64,000 bases of DNA from positions 3,915,101-3,979,100 of the forward strand of contig NC_135550.1 of NCBI RefSeq assembly GCF_964340395.1, in the 5' to 3' direction. The first letter of the stretch is position 1. Each line of letters opens with the position of its first letter. The notes beneath the pieces were generated by a model. It saw only the letters and a list, made by a program, of their open reading frames with translations, had not been told where the DNA came from and made no database searches. Positions 12,647 to 24,800 of the stretch are shown one piece after another. The DNA comes from Glandiceps talaboti. Taxonomy: Eukaryota; Hemichordata; Enteropneusta; Spengelidae. Both the position numbers and the translations under genes were made by a program.

Positions 12647-15600
12647 CTACCAGACAAAACAGAGAAGAACGAACATGTTTAAAACAAAGTGTAATTCACT
12701 AGGAGTATAGGAAATACTTACAGCTAAACAAAGCCTATTGTAGTAAATCCCTGACAATGTTTATGAGACAGTAAGAATTTTAGAATAATTTCCAAATAAT
12801 TTTTTTTGGACTGTGAGAAGTAGAAAAATGATTTGTAACTATGAACGAAGAGTCCATAAACATTCATTCTCACGCAATATATACAATAAATCCTATGACC
12901 AGATTTAAACTGAATACCTTCCGTAAGGGTAATGCCTTCCATAAGGGTAATATTGAGCTTTTTGTTCCTACACATAATAATTGCTAGAATGCAACAATCT
13001 TTGCTATTAGTACACGACTACAACATGTAATGTGAAGCTTTTATAGAACGTTGTAGCATAGCTCTCACCTTAGTAGGAGTTTTAATAAAGGCCAACAAAA
13101 GAGAAGGAATTGTTACTGGGCACTGCGCATCACTGAAATGCTCCCACTTCGATCTTTTTTTACCTGTGTTTTTTCCAGCTAATGCAGTCTGCAGATCCAC
13201 GGAAAAACACAAAATAACTCTACCTACATTAATTGCTACTTCAGTAAAGACAACTGCAGAACTAATCATGAACAATTGAAAAAAAATTAAATTCACATTG
13301 AATTTAGTCAACCTTTCCTGACCAGAAACAATGCTTTTCTTTTTTGTGGCCATCGCATCTAATTACCGAAATACACCAATAACTTATTAAAACTGACAGC
13401 TACATCAATAATATTTTCAGGACAGATGTGCTTAGGTATTGCAAATGTATGTACTAAATTATATTGAATTTGAAGCGTGCATTCTTGATATATAGCCTAA
13501 TTACCAAAAACCACTAATTACACAAATTGCTCATTAGTATTCATGGAATGTTTACGAAAACCTAATCAGTTCTTACCATTACCCTATAGAATACGTCTTC
13601 AAAATTTCATTTGAATTGAGCCAGCCGTTTTGGAGAAAATGATGACACAGACAGACACACACACACGCAGACAGACAGACAGACAGACACACACTGTCAC
13701 CCCCTAATACATCTCTTCCTTACGGAAGAAAAAATGACACCATATCCACAATTTCCCAAGACATTCTTTTCTCAGGCTATACAATGATCATTCGTTATAA
13801 GCAACTTGACTGGCAATCCATCCTAGTTTTGAGAAGCACTACATTTAACAATACCTGATGGGGATGAACTCTGAACTTATCAATCATACATCAACTGCAT
13901 ATGAATGGATTGCACATTTATTATACCTGCCATAAAATTCATACATCCTATGCTGGCACTTTTTCTTCTTGAGATTTCAGGCAGTTTAACAGATCATTTA
14001 TATGACCATAATATCTCCATTGAATTATGTCCACAAAGGCAGCACTAATATACACTTGTACACATTAGCAGCTCAATTTAATAGCCTAAAAATATATCTC
14101 CAGGTTTTGTGTGATCAGTCTTTGGTATGTCTGCTATGATCACTAAAATAAACTTGTAATCAATTTTTAGCTGTAATATACTTGCATTCACATGTTTTAT
14201 CAAGGCCATACAGATTCTCTAGTGCAATTTAAATTGTAATCCTCATGTATTGCGACATGATAGCATTTTTACATTGTTATGTATCTTTGATATCTACAGG
14301 GTTAACATTAACAATTTGAACTATATGTATGTTGACAGGAAACGACACACTTATTGTGCTTTGCTTGTTAATATAACATTAATACCTAATTTGGAGGTAC
14401 TGGAGGAATTGCTAAGGGCTATAAAGATAATGTGGGCTGCTCTCTGCGAGGGTGTATGTACAATGTACAATGTATGTACATGCACACACACACACATACA
14501 CACACACACAATATTCACAAGTACAGTACACTTGCTGTCACTTTATTAGAATGTTTGGTGTTCCAGTGATTGGCAGTGACCGTATTTCCATGTAATTCCA
14601 CATACCTAATCCTTCCTAATACAGTTAAAACATATGATAGTTTAGGTCAACTCTGCCCGCATGGTTTAGAACAGGGGATTTGCTTAACAAGAGGCCTGCA
14701 CCAAACACAACAGACCGTGACAGAGTCATACAGCGATCACCCAAACAAAAGCAGCACTTTCCCCATGAAACTGAAACTCTTTATATTACTATTTCAAGAC
14801 TTCCTCAGTGTTATAGTCAAGACAAATACCTTCATTTGAACTCAATGTGTGAAACCACTGTAAACATTTCAATATCTATATTAGCGTCAGTGTCCTTTCC
14901 CTGTGACATTTGCAATAGAAGCCTGACATAAGAGTGGGGATTTCACATCTGCTGTCACCTTCAATTGTGTGGGAGTTAAACTATGATTCTTCTCACCAAT
15001 AGAAAATGACACGACAAAAGATATTCTATCACATAAAGAACACTTTGGGGGGGACAGCAGCCATTTTTTGCTAAAATTATGGTTATTAGTTCATGATTTC
15101 CCAGCAGTTCTGTGTCAAGCAACCTACCCTTCACCTTTAATACTCAATTCAACATTGAAATGTTCCCACACAACATTTTAAGAAAATGATAAATCTCTAA
15201 GAATGTGATACTTCTGACATTTCATATAATCATCAAATTGTAAGCCAATCTGTATATATTATCTTTGAAGTGTTATTTTTCTTTGTTCAGTCCTTTCTTT
15301 GTAAATAACTTCATGGCAGACAAAGCTGGTTTGAGGATGATGAAAGGTCAGATTGAACTTGCTGGGAATGATTTCATGAATACAAATGAAGGATAGGCCC
15401 TTAGGATGTGCATTTATTCTGATGACAAGTGTTTGCTGAAACAACTACTTTCTGTAATTACAAAGTATATCATAGCTATGCTTTGAGAGGATTGCTATTT
15501 TCAGGGCATAAATCTGAGTACAGCTGTGTAACGTGATAACCTATACTCATTTCATGATTCACACTGACAAGAGTGTAGTTCAAACAGCAAGTTGGGACAC

Positions 15601-18600
15601 TATCTTTTATTGCACAAGTTCTTCAAATCAATATTCAGCCTTGTACAAAGACTGACTGGGAATAAATGAAAAAATACATTGGTGTTGATCTTTCAAACTA
15701 AGAGAACTGAACAGAAATATTATTATACAGCCGAGTCTGATATCTGATCTCTGTAGAAAGTTGACCTCAATATGACCTGTTAAAATAGTGCCATTGACAT
15801 TGTAGCACAAATGTACAGTTTTTACAAATGTTTATCCACATGCTGATCCATACTAGGTATAGGTGTTCATTTGCTGAATGACTATCCAGTTCCTTATCCA
15901 ACCCTGTTGTTATCTTTGCAATATACACGATCATTTGGCTGTTGCTATGGGCATGGTCATATTGCTAAACATATCTGCATACATTTTTTGAATGTCCGTT
16001 CACTTGTCTATGAATTCCTGATCTTATCTTTGCAATATACATCATCATTTGGATGTTGCTATGGGTGTGGTCTTGTTGCTAGGTACATTTACATAATTTT
16101 TGAATGTTTGTTCACTTGTCTAAAGCCAGGCACACACTACAGGAATTAGCAAGCAAAATTTCACTCATGGCAACTTCCTTGCACCTATTCCTCAAAAATC
16201 TCATTAAAAGCTGCCTGCACACAAGGAGTCAGAGTGAGGAAATTGCCACACGTGAAATTTTGCTCAGCTCATTCCTCTAGTGTGTGTGCTTGCTTAAGAA
16301 TCCTTGTTGCATCTTTGTGAAATACACTGTCACTGGGCTGTTGCTATGGGTGTGGTCATGGTTGCTAGGAATATTTGCATACATCTTTTGAATGTTTACT
16401 CACTTGCCAACAAGATGTTATTTTAGCAAAATATACTAGCATTTGGTTGTTGCTAAGGGCATGGTCATGGTTGCCAGGACCAATTATATCAATATATTTT
16501 GAACAAAATCTGCAGAATAAAACTTCTAGTAACATGTCACAAAATTTCAATCAAGTACTTTTTGAGATACTAGTTTTTTGACCAAAATTCACATTTTCCC
16601 ACCTTATTTGCATATCACTGATGAGATCATTATATGCTTAATATTTCTTTATCTATACACCCCCAAATGCATCCCCCTTAAATTTCAGCCCAATCTGTTC
16701 AGAAGTTTTGGAATACGCCGTATTCCGGTTATCGAAGAAGCCCCGAAAAGATAAAAGATATGATTGTTTTGCCACTAGGGGTGCTGTTTTAGAACCGGAA
16801 GTGAGGGCCAGAATTGTAGAGCATTGTTGCAAAGCATAGAGTCTATAGGCATCGTAACCACTGACTAAAGATTTTCTGTCATTCCCCGTAACTTTACGCT
16901 ATAATATTGCATTATCGCCCATCAAATAACGAAATAGCAAATTAACCTCTTGTTCTCCTAATATTTCGCGTAAGTTTGGCTCTGCAATTCGACCGTGAGG
17001 AAAACCCAAAAGTAGCAACATTTTGAAACGGGTAGTACACTGACATCTCACTCACGTTTTCAGTGTGACCTCGTCCATTTGCGTTACCGTTGGAGAAAGT
17101 TTAGCGATTGCTTCCAGTCAAACATCGGAACGGAAAAAGGTACAAAAACAGAGGAAAGAACCCTCAAAATCACAATATACGCTACAGTTATTGCAGCTTG
17201 TATAAAACCAATCTGATTAAAATCCGATGTAGATGTCGGCTAATCGTTCATTGCTATTTTACTTTCGTTATTGTGCCTGAATTGACCTTCGTGGTACATG
17301 TTTGATCGCCTCCTCTACCGATCAGGACAAAAACGTAAACATGTACCACGAAGGTCAATTCAGGCAAAATAACGAAGGTAAAATAGCAATGAACGATCAG
17401 CCGACATCTACATCGGATTTTAATCAGATCGGTATAAACTAGACATGGTATGATGAGTGAACCACGTAAACGTTACATGGAAGGCCGATTCATTGAAGGG
17501 GTGGGCGGTGTGGTACATCAATCACAATAACAATATTTATGATACGTTGCCGACTTCAATGGGGTTTTTTATACACTGATGGTCCTGAATGAAGAATAGC
17601 AAGCTAACCAAAGTGTGATAGTAAAGATGAGTATATCAATACAAATATGTTTATGCCAACTTATAACCAGTACATGAAATGTTTTTTTCCGGACAAAGTT
17701 TTATGATTTCACCCGTGGTGCTACACCACTGTTCTAATAAACAAGAAAGGCCTAAGTATGCGGCGACATCAGTTACAATATAAACATGTGGCTTGGTAAT
17801 TGTCGACCGAACTCTCAATATTGCAATGACTGTAGCTGGAAGCTGTTCAATCTGATTAAAATCCGATGTAGATGTCGGCTAATCGTTCATTGCTATTTTA
17901 CCTTCGTTATTTTGCCTGATATTATTTTTCGTGGTACATGTTTACATTTTTTAGCCTGATCATAGAGGAGGCGATCAGGCAAGCTAAAAAATGTAAACAT
18001 GTACGAAGAAGGTCAATTCAGGCAAAATAACGAAGGTAAAATAGCAATGAACGATCAGCCAACATCTACATCGGATTTTAATCAGATTGGAAGCTGTTGT
18101 CAGATTTGTAATTTTCTAATCGTTCTTTTGTCAAGCAACAGACACCAGTAAGGTAAAGAAATATGTTTATCATGTCTACATCGGGTATATTTCGAAGGTC
18201 CTCCGTCCAACTTTCAATGTTTCCGCTGTCGATTAGTTCTATCTTTTGATGCCCGACATCCACTATTTGTCTCCTCTTCCGTTCTCTCAGAAAATTATCA
18301 TTTTCTAGTGTTTCAAGACCAAGGTTGACTGCATTTCTGGCGATATCTAGTAGATTTAGAAGTAGTAATTTTCCACTCTTTTATGAATGCACGGAGTTCT
18401 TTTACGCCCATTTTGTTGACAGCTTCATACATCGCCATACTATTAGATGCCATGACGAAAATTCTGGCCCTCACTTTGTCAGATATGGTGCGCCCTCTCG
18501 CGATACTTTCCTGCGAAACAACCGGAAGTTCGATAACCGGAATACGCCGTATTACATATTTGACCAAAGAGACATACTTATAGCCCTAATTTAGATATTT

Positions 18601-18789
18601 ACTCATTGAATCATGTCATGAACAAATCTTAATTTACACACCCCTAAGAATGTTCCCTACAAATTTCAGACCAATCTGCCCAGAACTTTTTGAGTTTAAG
18701 TTTTTTGACCAAAAATGACATATTTTGATCCAAATAATGCCCATCAAATACAAAGCCAATTGGTCCGACAGTTTTTGAGTTTAAGTCAT

Positions 18790-18831
<42 letters not shown>

Positions 18832-21800
18832 ACAGACATCGCTCGATGCCTATAACACTACTGAACTTTATCAGTTCAAATGAGCTAAAAAGTAACGATT
18901 ATCATTGAAACTAGCACCCAGAAGACTTGTCAGGAAGTCAGTGATAAGATGCAAAAATGATAGTATAGATTGGAATCTGAAGAGCTGAGAAAGTCAGTCC
19001 TGATAACAGGGTATCCTTCGTAAATCTTTCACACTAGAGCCAGTGTTCTCCCCAGGATTTGTTGATAGGATATCGGCTCATTAGCATAAATGTACAAGAC
19101 AAAATAATTATATTTCTGAGTAACTTAATGATAAAATCAAAGTACATCATAATATCAAACAAGTAGTACATGTATATCTGGCCAAATGAAAGTTGAAGGC
19201 CAATTTATTACTACAAAATATTAGCATCAATAAGAAACTCAAACAGTTTTTTTTTTTAACCAGTGATTTTTGATTATTATTCTTAGGAAAGCTGAAATTA
19301 TTTCAATCTAAATGTCCACAGATAAAGTAGACTTTCGAAACACGAAAAGTTTGTGTACAGCTATCTGCAGACACCGTGTTAGTCTGAAATGTCATGATAC
19401 ACGAGACTTACTATACTTCCCTATGGAGGAATTCAAAAACTCGTGATAGTTTGAGACGTCATGGCCGCCATATTGCAAAATCCATGCTTTCATCGCAGTC
19501 GTACGATGTACCAGTCTACAATGTCAAACTACAAACTAAAAGTGTTTTCAGAGTAAAATTAAACATGAAACTGATAATCGGAGACAACATCGCCACTTTA
19601 TTGAAAGGTACATTAGTCTGTTCAACTCTTTTTATGACAATGAAGAGGAGTAAACCAACTATGCAAATTACTCTTGGGTTGAGACATACTCAGTCGGTGT
19701 TACTCAGTCATAGAAAATTAACTACACACTGAATGCCAACTTCATATGTTTGTCAAACTTTTATACTTTATAGCAAAATGGCACGGTATGGTTTGATTTT
19801 ATAGTTGTGAAAATCTGGCAGTTCCGACATGCTTCTACAGCCAAACCGATGTTACGGATAGGCCGGTTTTGCCTTTGATTTACTGAAAACTTGTACAGTA
19901 GTGTGAATCACACTATCATTAGCAGGTTTATGCATTTTATTCCTATCGAAAACAATACTGACGACAAACTTCATTGAAATCTGTCTGGTTGTGGTAGAGG
20001 GTTGAATAGTCATTTGAACTAATTAGAAACTCTTAGTTTTACTTGCTGCTTATGTGTGAAGGATCAATACAAATGTTTTGAGTATACATTGAAAACAACA
20101 CAGGCATCAGCTGACAGAGTGACAGATGAACAAGTCATTGAGAATGACATAGTCCCCGCTATAATTGGGTTTTAAGGAATTATCACTACTCCGATCACGC
20201 AACAACATTTGTGAACCTAAAACAAACAGACTTAGATATGTTGTGTGTGCTTGTTGGACGTGGAATATGCCTCCAACAATAAAGGATTGGTTGGGTATGG
20301 GGGATCATATCACGATGAAAATGGAGTCTGAGTTATGGCTTTGGACATGGAAAATTCACAAACAAAATGGCTGCCAGGCAGCCATATTGGATCGTATCAC
20401 GACGAAAATGGATATGCACATGTATGTCATAGAACACTGTCCTAATACCAACTTTAAATGAGATCTGTTCAAGCATGTCTGAGTTATGGCTTTGGACATG
20501 GAAAATTCACAAACAAAATGGCTGCCAGGCAGCCATATTGGATCGTATCACGACGAAAATGGATATACACATGTATGTCATAGAACACTGTCCTAATACC
20601 AACTTTGAATGAGATCTGTTCAAGCATGTCTGAGTTATGGCTTTGGACATGAAAATTAAATTCACAAACAAAACGGCTACCAGGCAGCCATATTGGATTG
20701 CATCACAATGAAAATGGATATGCACATGTATGTCATAGAACACTGTCCTAATACCAACTTTGAATGAGATCTGTTCAAGCATGTCTGAGTTATGGCTCTA
20801 GACAGGGAAAATTCGCAAACAAAATGACTGCTAGGCGGCCATATTGGATCGTATCATAAAACAAATTGACGTGCATATGTATGCCATAGTATGTTGCCCC
20901 TGTACCAAGTTTGAAAAAAATCAGTCCAGGCATCTCCAAGAAACAGCTGCGGACGGACGGACGGACGGAACCCAATCCATAAGCCCCCGTTCTGGACTTC
21001 GTCCGCGGGGACTAACAATGTTACCATGCAATTTACCGAACCCTAAGCAATCCGATTGCGTATCAGGACAACTGATCACGTATCGGCGGAAATTGAAGGA
21101 TATCAGGCCTGATACATGAAAACCCTCTGAGAAGAACATTGTAGATCTATATATAGTTTGGAATTATGTCCTTTATAATTTGAAACTCAGTCTCAAATAC
21201 ATGTGGTATATACTTCCATGGCCAGAATCGCCTTGTCAACTGTTACAATTGAAGTGGCGAGTAACAAACTTACCCTACAGACAAGATACTATGCATGCAA
21301 AGGCCAGCAGAATGAAGTGTGTGCCAGTAAGACATTCACAGGTCATATCTGACAAGCACTTGTTCCGCTAAGCTTTTTTGTTCTCTGTTCCTGGTTCCTA
21401 ATCTAAAATATATGGCAAGGCAAGGGGCTTCAACAACAAACTGCAACTTGTATCCAAAATATTTACCAGACATTACAAGTCTATGCCAAGTCACTGTTCA
21501 TGCTAACTTAGGAAATGACAAATGACCTTTTAGAAACATCACATCAATGGTGATGTAAAGTGACAGTACATGACATAGGCATGCCAAACACAAAACACAA
21601 CCAGTACAGTTAAAAGGCCAACTTGATGGAGACCATGCCTTCTAAATAACTGTTCACCTCAGTCATCTTTTAATCATATAGACACTATACCAGGGGACTA
21701 ATACAAATGCAAATCACACAGCTGATGAGAACTAGGATAAATTGGAGTAACTTCAATACCATAGAGCATATCAATGAACCAAATTACAGATAGACTCGAC

Positions 21801-24800
21801 AGTGACATTTGTCAAGACAGAAAATGGATACTACCATTGATGACATGAAATGTGCTGCAATATCACAGTATCTTTGATCAACAGAAAATCTCTGAACAGA
21901 TCTGTGTACAGACCATCCAACATTGCAGGATGTCTTGAAAGTTGATATTTGATTCTGGTACTTGGCATTCACTTCATGACCTTACACTGTATATGCCTTG
22001 AATGTGTAAGTGTGTCTAGTATAAATAAACAGTCTCATTTCAATTCAACAGAGGACATACATCATGATGTACATACTGTAATTGTTATCAGTGTCATTTT
22101 GAATGTCCTTGGAGGGACCTACATGACTTTGATAGGTAAGAGTATTACAATTGAAAGGGAAGATAAGATAGATACCTCTTGTCTCATAAAACCCCCCAAA
22201 AAACACCATTGAAGTTTTTTACTGCACTTATTTATTATTCATTACTAAATTCCAGTGCCTAATCATCCACCTTATAAATGTAATGTTTGGCTGTCAAAAT
22301 TTGTGTGGTCTCTAAATTGAGAAATATGAATGTCATTTGCGTGATTTCAAACAACAAGCCTTCAATCGATTTCAAACAACAAGCCTTCAATTGAAGACAA
22401 AGTCCCCAGCTTGTATGTTTTATGGCAAAGTTATTGTGCAAATCTGTGACCAATTTTCTATTTCACCTTGAATATGGGGAGCAAAGGCAAGGTCAAAATA
22501 TGAAAAGAAAATTGAGCTTTGGGGTATAGTCATTTAAATGGAGTCTTTGTCATAGAAAGATTTTGGTCATTTCACCCTGAATTTTTTTTGTCAAGGTCAA
22601 AGGTCAATGTCTCATTAGCAGAGCTCATCATTGATGGTGTGAGGGTAGACACTTGAATGGCGTCCGAATGTAAACAAAAACATTTTTGGAATTTTTATTA
22701 CCTTGCCTACCCTTCCCACTTTTCATCATTTAGCAGTCTGGCACCACTCCAAACGGGAGGTTACAAAACCTCCACAGTTGGAGTGTTCCACTGTTCATGA
22801 ATATTAATGAGATAATGCAGAAGTCACGCACTTCATTTGAGGAAGGGTCTACTGCAGGTATATTTCTGCCTACGTTCATAACTCTAGAGACATATCTTGG
22901 ACTTGGACTTGGACTTTGCATATCACTGATGGGATCATGTCATGAACAATTCTTAATCTACATACCTCTAAGAACATGCCAACCAAATTTCAGATTGATC
23001 TGCTGAGTAGTTTTGGAGTTTTAAGTTGTTGTTTTTTTTACCTAAAATCATTATTTGACTTAAATCACACACCAGTGGTAAGATCATTTTTATTTGAACT
23101 ATTTCCCAACCAGACACCCAAGGTAATATACCTGCCAAATATCATGGTAATCGGTCCAGCAATTTTTGACACACACACACACACACACACATACAAACAG
23201 ACAGACACTTAGTGATGCCTATAGCACTACTGAACCTTATCAATTCAGTTGTGCTAATAAACGTAACAGAAACACTGTCACTTGGAAAAAATATTGCAAG
23301 GGACCACAAGCTACTCTTTGGATTTGGCAAGACCTACATGTAACTGATATGTGTTTACAACTGCTTATACATTGATAAACTACCTGGGTTGGATTTACCA
23401 TATGTTTCTTCCCTGATAAACAAATGTATTCCATTGCACATGCACAGACCTACTTCTGTGGCCTGGGCACCTAGCCTGGATGGAGCGTGAACTTTAAATG
23501 GAAACATGAAACATTACATGGGTGAATGGTGTCTGCCATTCTACAAACACCATACTATTACCACATCACACCACACAAGACCCATGGTCAAGAAACATAA
23601 AATGTTACATCTGCCATTCTACAAGCACCACACCACACCACACCCGATCATGGCATAGAAACACAGAATGTTACATTGGTGATATTGTATCTGCCATTCT
23701 ACAAAGTACAAGCGTCAAGTCACATCACATCACATCAAAATAATACATACTGACACAATTAAGTTTGTTCTTACTTGTCTTACCTGTCGTGCTCTCTCCT
23801 GGCTGACTGCAGTCTCATTTCCAGATTTGGCTGCTAGTTGAGGTGAGTCCTTCACCTTCTCAACTACAAATCCCCCCACTGAATTCAAAGCTTCTACCGT
23901 ACCCGTAATCAACACTATCCTTTCTGTTGTACCTGTAATCAAAATATATGAAAAAGAAAACATTTTGAGAAGATTTTACACATTTTTACTCTGTATTTCT
24001 CTGTTAACAACCTGATTTTATAGATATCTCATCACTACTGTACTGATGCTGGTATAAATATAGACTAACTCTAGACACACAGACAGAACATGACCCAACA
24101 ATTTGTTCTGTCAACAGTTTAAAACATTCTTCCTTGTTTTGAAATCCGATATTCATGTTTCATGAACCTTAAGACCTTTGGGAGGAGTAAAAATTCATGG
24201 TGCCAGTTAACTGTCAATTCATTTAAAAAAACGTTCTCAACTTTCCAATCAAAATGGTCCAATATTTATGATTCATTTCTATTAGATGCTTCCTTGATCT
24301 TAGACTTGAGGTCAATTCACATCTCAAGTCAAATGCAAATCATTTTTTTTGAACACATATTTTTTCCTTCAAGAATCAGAATAAACATGTAGGAATTGGC
24401 TTAAAATGTTTGTACATTTCATATCTCAAATTGTTTAAGCACTGTTTCAATCATCTCAGACGGAAAAGAAAACTGAATTAATTGAAGAGGGACTTTATAA
24501 AATCAAAATATTAATATCCTAAAACAAATGGGAAGTGAGGACAGTATTGACAAGTCAGCCTGAAGGAATATTTTAAGTACACAATCACTGGCTATGCTAG
24601 TTCTAATTAACACTGTAAAGTAATGACCCTATGGAGTACTGGGCATGTCACTGCATTGTCAACACTGACACGATTTATGAGCTGCAGGTCATAGGTCATT
24701 TGTACAGGTCTGTGCATATTGTGAACAGGTTGCCAAGTTGTTGTGAATGACTCATTTTTCAAATACCTCCAACCTCTTTATGTTTACTGATATAATTTAT

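Larger units (their letters stand above)
16712..18553. mobile_element. 1.84 kb TIR DNA transposon, non-autonomous or decayed
   Basis: It has 25 bp terminal inverted repeats. The left one (16712-16736) begins AATACGCCGTATTCCGGTTA and the right one (18529-18553) is its complement with one mismatch. The terminus itself is a near palindrome (AATACGnCGTATT). Inverted similarity continues inside (AGTGAGGGCCAGAATT against AATTCTGGCCCTCACT). The element interrupts family A sequence, which resumes at 18,554. A coding remnant lies on the minus strand near the right end. I suspect an ISL2EU-type element from the remnant, with modest confidence. Confidence 0.6.
15890..18890 (+). mobile_element. Family A composite locus, copy 2, with nested insertions
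   Basis: Four ~110-125 bp repeats built on GTTGCTATGGGCATGGTCAT lie at about 15.91, 16.03, 16.31 and 16.43 kb. They are followed by the family A sub-units (16.5-16.71 kb, resuming at 18.554 kb), a pure (CA)20 tract (18790-18829), CAGA and a degraded 3' hairpin near 18,855-18,880. A 171 bp MITE and a 1,842 bp TIR transposon interrupt it. Confidence 0.6.
12647..23783 (-). other. Nova: Nova intron 3 (11.1 kb), transposon-rich
   Basis: It holds family C (12.9-13.7 kb), the nested family A locus (15.9-18.9 kb), family B (20.15-21.0 kb), family A copy 3 (22.9-23.3 kb) and a CAC-rich tandem repeat just beyond the exon 3 donor. No further coding exon recognised, although vertebrate NOVA1 has an alternatively used linker exon at this point. 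Confidence 0.7.

Noticed and set aside
20165-20782. Open frames repeated within family B
   Set aside because: They recur only because the 151 bp unit recurs; stop codons and frame are not preserved across units.
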